A stretch of DNA of 64,000 nucleotides from Cavia porcellus (Eukaryota > Chordata > Mammalia > Rodentia > Caviidae). Positions 23,311 to 34,387 of this stretch are shown here, piece after piece. Under the pieces are notes generated by a model. The model searched no databases. It was given only the letters and a program-made list of their open reading frames with translations, and was not told where the DNA came from. A program made the position numbers and the translations under genes. Position 1 is the stretch's first letter, and every line of letters begins with the position of its first letter. The stretch spans positions 69,023,482 to 69,087,481 of the forward strand of contig NW_026947484.1 in NCBI RefSeq assembly GCF_034190915.1. The letters run 5' to 3'.

Positions 23311-25345
23311 AAAAGACAGGTGGCACCCATGCTGAGAGGCACATTGCCGGACTCTGTGGCCCTAATCTCTGGATGCAGCTCTGAGAAGAACTACTTAATC
23401 TAACGTTCACACAAATCTCTGTCCCATAAAAAGAATTTTATATCACCCAATTTTTTTCAAGTCTGATGTAATATGATAGAAAAATGGCATTTCTTGGAAG
23501 CTGATTTTAAATTTTCATTTAAACCCCTTCTGTTGGGATTAAGACATTGAATGATGATGGATTTGTTGGGGGCGAGTCTCCAGGGACACGACTGCTGGCT
23601 GGCATCACACCTTCAAGTCGTACAACTACGCAGCCCGAAACAAGTAAAGAAGACACTAAGCCTTGAGAGTGACAGTGGGGGAAAAGCAGTGGACAAAAGA
23701 CCAAAGCTGTGCAGTGCACAATGGGCCCCTCCAGGTTCCCTCTGAGACTTTAGGACACTCATTATTCCCGCAGATCTTTTGTGAGAATGAATCTTTGTGG
23801 TAGAAATGAATGGAAGAGTTTAGTCTCAAATATAGAGATATGAAGAAGAAAAAAAAAAAAAAAAAAGACCAGGCAAGTGAATGCTCATACCAAGGAGGAC
23901 CGTGAAGAACTGAAAGTTTTAGCCGTAAATGAAATCACAGAGTGGGGATTGTCTCTGGCCATGGAATAAGACTTTGGTTTTGGGTAACTTTGAGATTTCC
24001 AAGGTCATGGGAATCTCAGTTTATATTTGGGTTTTACCTATAAATTCTGTATGCTAGATAAAGCAGAACACTCCTTGATTCCAAGGGGGTCACACCTGCC
24101 TCTCATTCATCCCTTCATGTAGACGTCCTTGTGATCAGAACTCTGTGACATATGCCCCTGCCCTTTTGTGAGGTGTGCAAGAGAGACGCATTCTATTCTA
24201 AAACATCCCCCATTCTGGAATAGGTGCCTTATGTCATATCGGTGTCCACAGTCTCCAGTTTTGGCTGCTGTTGGGGCAGATCTGGACCAGGGGGTCACAA
24301 TGCTGATCTAAATGAAATCCTTGGCCCCAAGCCCCAGCCTCAGCCAAAGGCAAGAGGATGAATAACAGGAAGCAGACACACTGAGGCCCAGTGGGGGTGG
24401 ATGTGTCATTGCTCAGTGTGGCATCAGAGGGACTCTGCTCAGTGTGGCATCAGAATGTCCTGGTCTCTAGGTGCAGTTGCTGCTGGCCTTGGCATGCCTG
24501 GCCCTGCAACCCATCATCGTGCATTAATTCTCAGCATGTTCTGTTTGTTATATTGGCTCTATTGAAAACCGATCTCAGGAGCAAATGTGCTTGTCAAAGC
24601 CAGGACACTAGAAACATAGTGACTCTACCACCTGCAGGGCTGTTATGCTTAAAAATTCTAAGTCACCTAGGATATTCGCACAGCAAGGCAAGGAGCACAG
24701 AGTTCAATACACAAATGATGACTTCACCTCCCTTCACTAACGCCTTATTGATAAGTCCTGGCTTTGCACCGAAAACGGCCATGCAGAAAGACAGCACTAC
24801 CCTAGCTATACCCTGAAGCTATTCTTTCCCCACACAAATTGAAATGGCTAATTGCTTTATAAAAAAGAAGGAAGTGATTTTTGAGATATATTTTATATTT
24901 TAGAAGTAGTATTCTGCTTGATGTGGAGGCAATTTACTGCTGTTTTAACCAGTGTACTCAGATTACTCAGATTTACGTATTTTTAAAATGTAGTCATACA
25001 TGAGTTTTGACCTGAAGTCTCACATAGCCAACAATTTGCTTAATATGCACTTTGGTTTTTACACTCCTCTATCCAATTGTTTATCACCCAAGCACTTTTG
25101 TTGTGTAACGATCAGCGCTTGTGCTCTGCATGTGATGAAACCCTGGTCTGGTGGATCCTCCTCAAGACATCCTCTGATCTCACTCCTTCAAGTCACTCTG
25201 TGCTCCAACATGACCCTAGCAAATAGGGCTTCCGAGATCGGCCTCTGCCTCCCACCTTGTCATTTTCCTCCTTTTATCTGTATTATCCTTCACAGCAGCA
25301 GCATCCTGTGAGGACTTGGATTGTATGTTTGTATCTGTAGTTGTA
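23311..25345. other. Unassigned DNA
   Basis: No gene recognised. Contains an 18-A run at about 23849-23867 and a short direct repeat (tgctcagtgtggcatcaga at 24410-24428 and 24436-24454). The 141-codon frame 24391-24816 has no recognisable domain. The last 200 bp may be L2-derived. Confidence 0.35.
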
Positions 25346-25450
25346 CTTCTACTAAAATGTAAGCGATTTCAGAGTAAGGACTTCCCTTCTGGTCACTGCT
25401 GCAGGGATACCCAGAAGCACACTAATTCATAGTAGGTGCTGTGCCTTGAC
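25346..25450 (+). mobile_element. L2 LINE 3' fragment
   Basis: 'aaaatgtaagcgatttcagagtaaggacttccctt...catagtaggtgctgtgccttgactgaatagtgagcg' follows the L2 3' end order (TGTAAGCTCCTTGAGGGCAGGGACT...ACATAGTAGGTGCTCAATAAATG...GAATGAATG). The T-rich region 25130-25345 to the left may be part of it. Confidence 0.6.
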
Positions 25451-25589
25451 TGAATAGTGAGCGAAAGCATAATAGACTTGTCTGAGCATAGATCCAAAAG
25501 ATAATCACTTAAAGTTTACTATTAATTCATAAAAAGAGCTAGGGAAGTTGTGCTTTGAGGACCCACAGACAATGAAGTCCAGTAGGAAC

Positions 25590-25770
25590 TTTCTTCTCCC
25601 TCTCCTCCTCCTCCTCCTCTTCCTTCTTCTTCTTCCTTTTCTTTTTTCTTCTCCTCCTCCTCCTGCTCCTCTTCCTCTTCTTTGTTCTTCTTCTCCTCCT
25701 CCTTTTTCTTCTCCTCCTTTTCCTCCTCTTTCTCCTCCTCCTCCTCCTCCTTTTTCTTTTCTTTTTTTGT
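25590..25770. repeat. (TCC/TTC)n polypyrimidine tract
   Basis: About 180 bp of almost pure pyrimidine on the plus strand. It gives long Glu/Lys-rich (minus) and Leu/Pro/Ser-rich (plus) open frames that are artefacts. It adjoins the B1 at 25770 on its tail side, so it probably grew from the SINE A-tail. Mirror-symmetric stretches could form triplex DNA. Confidence 0.9.
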
Positions 25771-25912
25771 CTTTTTGAGACAGGTTTTCACTACACAGTT
25801 CAGGCTAGCCTTAAACTCACTTTATAGCCCAGGCTGGCCTTGAACTCACAGCAATCCTCTTGCCTCAGTCTCCCCAGTACTAAAATTACAGGTGTGTATC
25901 ACCATGCCTGGG
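25771..25912 (-). mobile_element. B1-type SINE
   Basis: 'tttttgagacaggttttcac', 'gcccaggctggccttgaact', 'gcaatcctcttgcctcag' and 'acaggtgtgtatcaccatgc' are clear antisense B1 landmarks. Confidence 0.9.
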
Positions 25913-26469
25913 CAGGAATCTTCTGAGTACTTAATTTCTTAAAGGTGCTTTCTCTCAGACTATTCTTCATCTAAAAGAAAAATTAAAAAGCAAAGAAAAC
26001 CTTTACCTCAGAACCTTTGTTTAGTGTTTATCCTATACCTGGCATTGTGAGGGATATAAACAAGTACAGACTGGAATCCTCCTTATGAGTACAGTGTGAC
26101 CTTCTACATTACCACTACAGAAAGTAACCCACTGAAATGAAAAACTTGCAAACATCTTATTCCTCCTACAACAAAAATTAATTATCACTATTAAGCAATT
26201 ATTTTGGTTTACACTAAAAGTGAAACATACATCTTGAATAATTCAAAGAATACAGAAATATTTTTAAAAAGAAACAAATCATCTCAAATACTACTACCAG
26301 AGATAATCAGTATCTTGAGTAAACTACATAGCCAGAAGAAATGCTAAAAGAAAGAGGAAAATGAGAAAGAAATTAGTGGGAAAAAATAGGGTAATGTGAC
26401 GTTTTTAAAAGTGAGAAGTGATAATTTTTTTTATTTAACAGAAAGTGAAATGAAACAGAAGTGTCTTAG
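25913..26469. other. Unassigned AT-rich DNA
   Basis: No gene or repeat recognised. Confidence 0.35.
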
Positions 26470-26844
26470 ATATTTTCTCAGGGCTGGGACAAGCTACCTA
26501 ACAACCACAAATTAAAGGAGGAAGTCTACTTTAGCTGATAGCTTGTAGAGGTTTCAGTCCATAATTGGCTGACCCCAAGGCAGGGTGGCGTGGCAGAGAA
26601 AAAACAGTCTATGTCAGGACAGGCAGAAGCCAGGAAGCAGCCAGCCTCCCTTCCATTCAGGCTACAAACCTACAGGTTGGTGCCGCTCACACCCAGGGAG
26701 GTCCTTCTGGTTATCCACACCCAGAATTCTGCTTAACCAATCTGTGGACTAATTCAGTTATCCCACCCCTACATCCAGTTACCTCCAAAAAGCCCCCAAA
26801 AGCATGAGGTTTTGAGGGGAACATTTAGATACAAACCATAACCA
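26470..26844 (-). mobile_element. MaLR-type solo LTR
   Basis: Same family as the LTR at 10687-11041. It shares 'ggtttcagtccataattggctgac', the 'caaggcagggtggcgtggc' segment, and the plus-strand end 'tacaaaccataacca'. Read on the minus strand it begins TGGTTATGGTTTGTA. About 370 bp. The left edge is approximate. Confidence 0.75.
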
Positions 26845-27189
26845 GAAGAAACTGTCACTGTTCACAAAAATGTTTCATCATTATTCAAGATATAGATTTT
26901 AAAAGAATCTTCTAAATAATAAATGGTGCCATGAAAACTATGATGCTGTTACAGAGAGAGAAACAGAGACAGTGTTTGTGTGTGTAGCTGGTTCAGCTGA
27001 GGAAAACGCTCTGCTCTGAAATGGAGAGAACAGCAATGCTATTTTTTGTGGTTGTGCCGGTCAGTATTGATGACACTTGCCTTCTGTTTTGTGACTCTAG
27101 GTCTCTCAATTGTTATTTGCAGTTCCATCATCCCATTGTAAGAAGCAAATTGATATATTCCTGTGTTTGTTTTAATCTTCATTTTTGAT

Positions 27190-28165
27190 CCTATTAAAGA
27201 GGCTTTATTTTTAGAATAGTTTCAGGTGCATGGCTGAGCAGAAGGTTTTGAGAGTTCCCATCACTCACCTCCCCATGCCTGGCCTCCCCTACAATTAAAA
27301 TATTATCACGACATTCACTTGTCATTGTCATCCGAAGTGAATTTATCTTTGCTCGTGTACGTGCTGTGGATTTTGACAACTACACAGTGACAGGTGCCCA
27401 CCACTGTAGCATTGTGCATCATTTCCCTATGCGAAAGGGTTTGTGCTCTGCCTAATTGTCCTTCTCGGCTTTGACCCCAGCCCATGGGAATCCCTGATCT
27501 TTTGCCATCTCTGTAGTTTTGTCTTTTGTTGAATTTCATACAATTGGTATAATCCAATATATAAACTATTTCATGTTGACGTCTTTCACTTAGTAATTTT
27601 TACTTAGGTTTTTCCCACATGTTTTTACGGTCAATGACTCATTTTTTATCACTAATCTTTATTCCTTTTCAAAATTTAAAAAATCAAATGTATCTTAATG
27701 TTATTATACTACATACTTTTTCTAGAAGTAAGGCATGACCTTCCAATGTGACTGCTTATTAACTACTAACTATTATCAACTCCCTGCCTTAGTAAAGGTC
27801 AGAAGTTTTTCAAGATAGTTACATCTGTCAGCATCCAGCTTACCCAGCTCATTGTCCGCTTTACAGAGATAAACACTATTTTAAGTACCATTCTCTTGCC
27901 TTTCACAGTTTTATCTATGACCATATCCCTCTAAACCATGCACTGGTTTGTTTTCAGTGTTTTGTAGCTATAGTATATGTAGTTTTCTAGAGATTTGTTT
28001 TTCCCCACTTACTGCTATGTTTAAGACTCAGGTATCTTGTCGCCTAATACTCCGTTCCATGACAGTGCCATCATTCATTCTCCTCTAGGTAGATAAATAC
28101 TTGGCTTATTTCTTTGCTCCTTCTTCAAACAGTGCTCCTGTGAACAGTATTTGTCTAAAATACTT
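27190..28165 (-). mobile_element. Old L1 (L1ME-like), 3' UTR part
   Basis: 'ggctttatttttagaatagtttcaggtgcatggctgagcag' followed by 'gagagttcccatcactcacc', 'ttgacaactacacagtgac', 'ttcatacaattggtataatcc', and at the right 'tttctttgctccttcttcaaacagtgctcctgtgaacag' are antisense 3' L1 landmarks. The element continues beyond the younger insertion at 28166-28680. Confidence 0.7.
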
Positions 28166-28680
28166 TTTCTTTTTTTTTTTTTTTTTTTTTTTTGTTATAC
28201 AGTCACATACATGACACTTACATCCACCTCGGGGTGTAGGTGACACAGCTCGATTTTTTTCAGTCACCTTCCTCTTCCCACCAGCTTCCCTCCCTCCATC
28301 GCTGGATCTCTTTTCCATATTTTCGTCTGCATTTGTGTTACTGTGAAGTATTTACATTCACCGGGGGTACTGGACTGGTACGTAATGCATCTCGACTCTT
28401 AAGTTCCTCTTCTCTTCTCTCCTATCTGTCCGCAGTCTCCTGCACCCCTTCCCACTTGCAAAAGATCTATTGCCCTGTTTCTTTCTATGTATTCTTGCTG
28501 ATGCTTTTCATTTGTACTTTACCTTGCTCAAATAAGAGATTCCATATGGTATTTAAGTCCGTGCATCTGATTTTTTATTCAATATTTTATTTTCCAGGTG
28601 CATTCATTTTCCTATAAATGTCTCGAATTTATCCTTCTTTATAGCTGAGTGGTAGTCCTTTAGATATAGATACTACATTT
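28166..28680 (-). mobile_element. Younger 5'-truncated L1 3' end
   Basis: Begins with a T run of over 20 (reversed poly(A)). It then has 'tacatccacctcggggtgtagg', and near the right end 'cctataaatgtctcgaatttatccttctttatagctgagtggtagtcc', which is the antisense ORF2 C-terminus (Y-Y-S-A-I, K-K-D). About 510 bp, severely 5'-truncated, nested in the old L1. The target-site duplication was not resolved. Confidence 0.7.
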
Positions 28681-28752
28681 TAAAATAATGTTTTATTTAA
28701 AAATTATGATGCATAAAGGCAAAGATTTCTCAGAGAGAGCAAATGCCAGGTT

Positions 28753-28815
28753 GTTTTTTTTTTGGTTTTTTTTGGTTTTTTTTGGTTTTTTTTGTTTTTT
28801 TTTTAGGATTTTTAC
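28753..28815. repeat. (GGTTTTTTTT)n tandem repeat
   Basis: Four to five units of a 10-base repeat, GG followed by eight T, ending in a T run. Probably grew from a poly(T) tract. Confidence 0.9.
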
Positions 28816-28819
28816 TATT

Positions 28820-29232
28820 TAAATTTCCACCAACAGTAAGTAAATTATACCAAGCATGTAAAATGTATCCATATTCTCTCCAACATTGGTTATTTCAGAC
28901 TTTGTTATGCCAGTGTAATAGTCAAAAATAGCAATTCCTTTTGGTGTTAGCTTGCATTTTTCTGGGTACTAATATATTTACTGGCCGCTCTTCTTTCTTG
29001 TTCTAGAAGTAGCTGCTCAGATTGTTAACTTGTTCTGCCATTGATTTGCTGTTGGTTATCTTTTTAATGTGAAGGTCTTTTTCTGTATGGGTCATACTGG
29101 TTCCAGATGTGTCCTCCCTTTTTACGGCTAGCCTTTGCACTCCCTTTTAAAAAAAATATTTGAAGGACAGAAAACTCTTGATTTTAATAAAGACAAATTT
29201 GTCAGTTTTTTTCTTTTCACATCTAGTGTTCA
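28820..29232 (-). mobile_element. Old L1 continued, ORF2 3' part
   Basis: 'tatccatattctctccaacattggttatttcagac' and 'ttttggtgttagcttgcatttttctgggtactaatatatttac' are antisense counterparts of the region just before the L1 ORF2 end. The order relative to 27190-28165 is what a single L1 would give. Confidence 0.6.
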
Positions 29233-29570
29233 GCTAGGTTCTAGATGTGTAAGTTCCCCTCATCCACATGTTGAAGCCCTCAGTGTGATAGCACTTGAGG
29301 TAGGAGCTTTGGAGGTGATTAGGTCACACAGCAGAGCCCTCAGGAGTGGAATTACGGTTTGTCTTTAGAAAAAAGGCAGAGCCAGATCACTGACCTTGTC
29401 CCACACAAACAGCAAAAATATCACCTACAAGTCAGAAGGTGAACCTGCCCTGCGCTGTGCTTGGTCTTGGCCTTTCCAGCTTCCAGGACCGTAAGGAATA
29501 AATGCACCTGTTTATGGGTTATCTGGCATATGATATTTTGTTATACAGCAGCTTAAATGGATTAAGATAG
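29233..29570 (+). mobile_element. MaLR-type solo LTR (MSTA-like)
   Basis: 'catccacatgttgaagccctcagtgtgatagcacttgaggtaggagc', 'ggaggtgattaggtcacaca', 'ttccagcttccaggaccgtaaggaataaatgcacc' (polyadenylation signal AATAAA near 29497) and the end 'atggattaagatag' follow the MSTA/MLT1 LTR in order. Plus orientation, nested in the old L1. Confidence 0.8.
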
Positions 29571-29805
29571 TTTTTAAAGTTTGTTTTTTCCTTATTCCAA
29601 AAAGATCAGGATATCCTTTTACATTTTCTTGTAAATGCTTTTATGTTTTCACTTTCACATATGAAGTCGTATTCTATACAGAAACAGTCAGTAAAAAGAA
29701 CACATTTTTTCCCCTAATATAGATAACCAATAGTTTCAGGAACATTTATAAAACAGTATCTTTATAATGTATCAGTTATTGTTAAATGTGCAAGTCTATA
29801 TTTGA

Positions 29806-29875
29806 GCATCTTCTTCTTCCTCCTATCCCTCTTCTTCCTCCTGCTCTTTTTTCTCCTTCTTCTTCCTCCAGTAAT
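29806..29875. repeat. Polypyrimidine tract
   Basis: About 70 bp of TTC/TCC repeats inside the old L1. Confidence 0.8.
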
Positions 29876-30246
29876 CATACAACATTGTGATAATTAGTAC
29901 ATCTTTATAATAATGTTGATGTGGGATGGGTCAAGTCCCCTTATTGTCCAGTTTTGATTTTTTTGTACTACATTTTAGAAATAGTTTTTCTCTTTTAAAA
30001 ACTTTATTGATTTTTTTATTGCAATAGTATTGAGCATACATGTGGGGGTAGAAAGAATCAAAATCTTTTTGATTGGTTCTATCTATATAACTGATAAGTT
30101 TTACAAATTAAATCTTTAATATCTTTGATGTTTTATAGTTATATATATCCATTCCTTTCTATTTTCCTATTTTCTCTGATAAATAATGTAAATCATCCAC
30201 CTGAAAATGAGCATTTGATTACTCTTTTCCTAATCCTCATGCTTCT

Positions 30247-30272
30247 TCTTTTTTTTTTTTTTTTTTTTTTTT
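30247..30272. repeat. Poly(T) tract
   Basis: About 25 T. It may mark another nested retroposon tail, but no body was recognised. Confidence 0.8.
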
Positions 30273-30615
30273 GTCTTGCTGAACTGAGAAGTACTGAATA
30301 TATCGGTGGTGGTGATACTTTATTTTGGTTTTAACTTGAAAAGGGGCTATTTTCAATATTTCATTATGATAAAGGTTGCTGTAGGTATTTGTAGACAGTG
30401 TTTATCAGGGCAAAAAATGTTTTTCTTTTATTCATAAATTATTTCTAACCTGAGTAGGTATTGCATTTTATCAAATGATTTTTCAGCTTCTATTGAATCT
30501 ATGTATAATTTTCCTTCACTAATTCATTAGTGTTGTTAGTTACATTTATACTTTTTCTAATATTAAATCATTTTTGCATTTCTGAGATGAACTCAGTTAT
30601 ATCTTTGATATTTTT

Positions 30616-30702
30616 CTCCTCCTCTTCCTCCATCTTCCTCTTCCTCCTCCTTTTTTCTTCCTCTTCATCTTTCTCCTTGCTCTTCTCTTTCATCTCTTCT
30701 CC
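30616..30702. repeat. (TCC/TTC)n polypyrimidine tract
   Basis: About 85 bp of nearly pure pyrimidine joined to the tail side of the B1 at 30703, the same arrangement as at 25590-25770. Confidence 0.85.
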
Positions 30703-30816
30703 TTGAGACAGGGTCTCACTATTACGCTATGTGGCCCAGGCTGCCCTGGAACTTGGGGTCCTCCGGCCTCAGCCCCCTGGTAGCTGGGATTACCACATGT
30801 GCTAGCTCACCCAACT
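30703..30816 (-). mobile_element. B1-type SINE
   Basis: 'cttgagacagggtctcacta', 'gtggcccaggctgccctgga' and 'ccccctggtagctgggatta' are antisense B1/7SL landmarks. Short and somewhat diverged at its right end. Confidence 0.85.
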
Positions 30817-31839
30817 GTAACACCTTTACGTGCATCATATTTAACATTGATACTGTTTAGACTCTGTACCTGTGCTCATGCAGCAGGTAAATGATAACCC
30901 ATCCATCTGTGTTTGGCAGTTAATATGCGTTGTCTGTTGATTATAGGATTCACATGCTAACAAACACTAATAGACATGACAGATATTTTTGTATTGATAG
31001 TAAAAGTAATGGGATTTAAAAAGTGTGTTTTTATATAAGAAAAATTCCACTTAACACCATGGTGTGGGAAATAGGAGAAAGTCCCGTCTCCCCACTGAGC
31101 CTATCATATTGCAGCCATCACAGCAAGTCCACGTATTTCTACACACCCAGAAGACAACAAAAACATTTTAAAGGTAGGAAAATGCTCCTAAAATAAGAGC
31201 ATGAAAGTTATTTTGGGGACTAGATGCCCTTGGTCACAGAATAGAATCTCCAGCTTTAAATAGAACGTGCTGTCTCCCAAGATTACATTTCACTAGAAGT
31301 CTCTGACACTGCAGTGGAAATTCAAAGGGACAAGATAATGGACATTTCCCTCAATTCGGCGTGTCACCTGTTACCATGATAATTATACTCACTGTCCCCC
31401 TCGTATTCCCAGCCTTCACCTGGCCTCAAACATCAGAATTTATATTGTTTTTCAAGTTGATTTTGTAAATGAGCTACAATAAGCATCATCTTATTTTAAA
31501 GCCTATGTCATAATGTTTCTCTAACACTGTATTTTTCTCATTTCTCTGTGATTTAGTCATTTCAAAACTTGCTATTATTGTTCTATCTGTCAATTTCTGT
31601 GACACATCACGGCATTCCTTCAATGTGCTTTCATGTGCCAAAAATTATCAAAATCAATAATACTATAAAAATGTAAAGAAGCTTCAGATGGATAAACAAT
31701 GAAAAGATGGCAGCTAGAAAAATAAATGTGCATCCACAGACCTGTAAGGTAATATGAGTTGAGAACTCAGGCACTTCTTTACAGGTTAACAATGACCCTG
31801 AAATTAATAGCAAGAAAAATCAAAAGGACAAATGGGCCA
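30817..31839. other. Unassigned DNA
   Basis: No gene or repeat recognised. Confidence 0.35.
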
Positions 31840-32110
31840 TGAAATTCTCTCTTTGACAAGAGGATAGGATTTTTTACATTATCATGCTCTCAACACATTA
31901 TTTTTATCCTTCATCTCAAATGAGAATTTCAGAGGCCAGCAAGTGAATGGCTTTTTCCTGATAAGAAGGAGGGGGAGCTGCACGGCAGGAGCACATCTCA
32001 GGCTGTTATTTTGATGAAAGGGCCCGAACCTGGAGATCGAGCTGAGCATACAAGGGGAAGCATTTACATTTTAGCTCTGAAACAAAAGTTAAGAAACAAA
32101 AAGAGAGCCT
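31840..32110. promoter_or_regulatory. Candidate conserved noncoding block
   Basis: A stretch of balanced composition, free of recognised repeats and long homopolymers, in otherwise AT-rich repeat-laden DNA (for example 'gctgcacggcaggagcacat' and 'ggcccgaacctggagatcga'). No long open frame. The call rests on texture alone and cannot be confirmed without alignment to other mammals. Confidence 0.25.
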
Positions 32111-33087
32111 TCCGCACAATGCATTAAGAGGGCCAGTCCTGTTCATCCCTGAGGTCCATCATAGAGAGGGACATGCTACACGGTTGGTTCTGATCCTTTG
32201 TCGCAGATGATGCTATTACTGAAAGTCTTGTACTATGTCCATCTAAGGATGTGATTAACCACATGGCAACTCCCATGCTGGATGCTAATAATCCACATTT
32301 CTGTCATTGATATGTTTAACCAATACACTTGTTACTACCTGGTTCTAGAGAATGACGATAACAGTTATTTTAAGAAGATTAAAATTACAGGCAAATAAAA
32401 ATATACACATATAATTTTCGTAACACTGAAGGTAGTTTGAGGCAACCAGAGTATAATTCCTCAAAATAAGCACTCATTTTATAAGATACACTAATGCTAA
32501 AATAGGTTCTTGTACTTCCTATGCCTCTAAAATAGCTTTAGGATACTAATAAACCTCCAGGATAGCCCATGACACACTGCAAAAAGAAGGATTTTCAAAG
32601 GAATCTACGCATGTAAATTAATATTGGCCTTCTGCAAGGAGCTGTAGAATTTTAAGTGGGGCTTTATTGGTTTGTTCTGTGCCCTGTACAATTCTCTTGG
32701 ATTTTAATGAAATATTAGAGCTAATAAACCAGTGAAAAGCATCAACCTGGAAAGAGCATTGAGAAATCTACCTTTCTGTCTCTTGTTGGTGGTATAACTG
32801 TAATAATCTAGGTTTTTCTATTAATATATTAGTGGAAGTGGCTGAGAATATATTGCAAAGACCAGGGACAAGGGGACCATACATACTGCCGGTACCATAA
32901 TACTGGGTAAGCCATTGTCACCTCATAGGCATCACCTAATGCTACTCTTAGGCAGAGGGAGAAGTATGGCTGAAGGAACTCATAAGTCAAATGAGTTAAA
33001 ATTTGAAGCTACTGAATTAACCCTGTGTGATTTCCATTTATTATTTTCCCCCTAATCACACAGAATAGAGTTTAAAATAGAGATAAA
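32111..33087. other. Unassigned DNA
   Basis: No gene or repeat recognised. Confidence 0.35.
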
Positions 33088-33172
33088 GGGCCAGGAATAC
33101 AGCTCAGTGGCACAGTGCCTGCCTGACAAGCACAAGGTCCTAAGTTCAATTCCTGGTACCAAAAAAATAAAT
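33088..33172 (+). mobile_element. ID-type SINE
   Basis: 'gggccaggaatacagctcag' (A-box region), 'ctgcctgacaagcacaaggt', 'taagttcaattcctggtacc' (B-box region) and an A-rich (AAAT)n tail. The 10 bases taaaatagag occur at 33073-33082 and 33181-33190 on either side, a likely target-site duplication. Confidence 0.9.
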
Positions 33173-33190
33173 AAATGAAATAAAATAGAG

Positions 33191-33914
33191 GCTACATTTT
33201 TATTGAAAAATAAGGAACATTATATTCTTTCCTATACATGAGTAACTAACAAGAAAAGTTAGTACTTCACTACATTTTTGGTTTATGTACTAGTTATCTA
33301 TTGCTGCATTAAAATGTCATTCCCCAAAGTGTCAGCATAAAACAATTAGAAATATTTGTTTTAACCAGTGTCTGTTGGTCATGATTCCTCAGTGGTTTGA
33401 ATGGGTGGTTGTAGATCTCAGTCTCTCATGACGTTGCTGGGAAAATGATGTCTGGTACAAAACCAGCCTGAAGCACTGCGTGGGTTTAGGGTGTCCAATT
33501 CCAAGATGGCTCGCTTAGCATTTGGCTAGACTGGTAGTTGTTGGCAGGAGGTCTCAGTTCACTACCACATGTACCTTGCAGAATACTTCACAGTGCCCTT
33601 GAACATGGTGACTGACTTCTTCTTAGTTGGAAAATTCAACAGAGCACAAGTAGCAGCTATATGTCTTTTACTTCTAGGCTCAGAAGTCACACCGGCAATT
33701 CTACAGCATATTTGTTACAGTTGGTGATGGAGGTCAGCATCATTGGGAGCACCCCAAAAGCTGCAAAGAAGAATTATGTATTGTCTGAAGGTATTTCAGA
33801 AGTTACTACCCACACGCAAATGATACTTCAAAGAATGCACATTCAGTTCGGTGTAAATATTCAAACAGTCTGAAATTGTGTTGTATTATTTTATTTTGGA
33901 ACAAATAATCAGAT
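33191..33914. other. Unassigned DNA
   Basis: No gene recognised. 33280-33560 has the feel of an old repeat (ttagtatctattgctgcatt...) but no confident family match. Confidence 0.35.
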
Positions 33915-33925
33915 AAAAATGATGG
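33915..33925. repeat. Possible target-site duplication, 5' side of L1
   Basis: aaaaatgatgg, repeated exactly at 40703-40713 just after the A-rich end of the L1 3' UTR. It is 11 bp and A-rich, so less decisive than the HAL1 duplication. Confidence 0.55.
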
Positions 33926-34387
33926 GGCTCCCACACCATCCCCCAAGCAGAGCTATCATGGGACCCTTGCTCAGTCCGGGACATGGAACTTCACGGCTTC
34001 TGGTTGCACTGGACCAGTGCGGCGGGTCCTAAGTGGGCCTGCAATGGCCTCGCCACTCCCTGCCGTGCTTGGCGGACTCTGGAGTTCTGAGCGAGCTGGT
34101 GCCATCAGTTCCAGAGGCTGGTTGGCCTGCAGTGAGTGTCCCCCGCACCATTCCCCAAGCCCAGCTAGCTTGGGACCCTTGCTTGGCCTGGCACAGGGAA
34201 CTTCATGGCTTCCGGTTGCACTGGTCCAGCGAGCGCGGTGGGTCTTGAGCCAGCCTGCTCCACCCCCAGTGACCTCTCACAATCTGGGGAATGGGGTAGC
34301 CAGAGTCCCAGGAGCTGAGGGCATAGAAGAGGATTTCCAAAAGACCCTGGGGAAGCCTTGAAATAATACTTGAAGCATAGAAATACA
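33926..34387 (+). promoter_or_regulatory. L1 5' UTR with tandem monomers
   Basis: A GC-rich unit starting at about 33929 (cacaccatcccccaagcaga) recurs at about 34141 (gcaccattccccaagcccag), a period of about 212 bp. The two copies align over at least 110 bp, through 'cttctggttgcactgga(c/t)ccag'. The second runs into a non-repeated stretch before ORF1. Tandem 5' monomers of about 200 bp act as promoters in mouse L1 families, and the same role is inferred here. CpG sites are still present. Confidence 0.65.

Larger units (their letters stand above)
29571..30615 (-). mobile_element. Old L1 continued, ORF2 middle part
   Basis: The right part (30390-30605) reads 'gcattttatcaaatgatttttcagcttctattgaatctatg' and 'aaatcatttttgcatttctgagatgaactca', classic antisense of the L1 reverse-transcriptase region. 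The left part matches upstream antisense L1 text more loosely. Interrupted by a pyrimidine tract (29806-29875) and a T run (30247-30272). Confidence 0.6.

Noticed and set aside
25522..25791. Long Glu/Lys-rich open frame (minus) and Leu/Pro/Ser-rich frame (plus)
   Set aside because: Both are translations of a TCC/TTC microsatellite next to a B1 tail.
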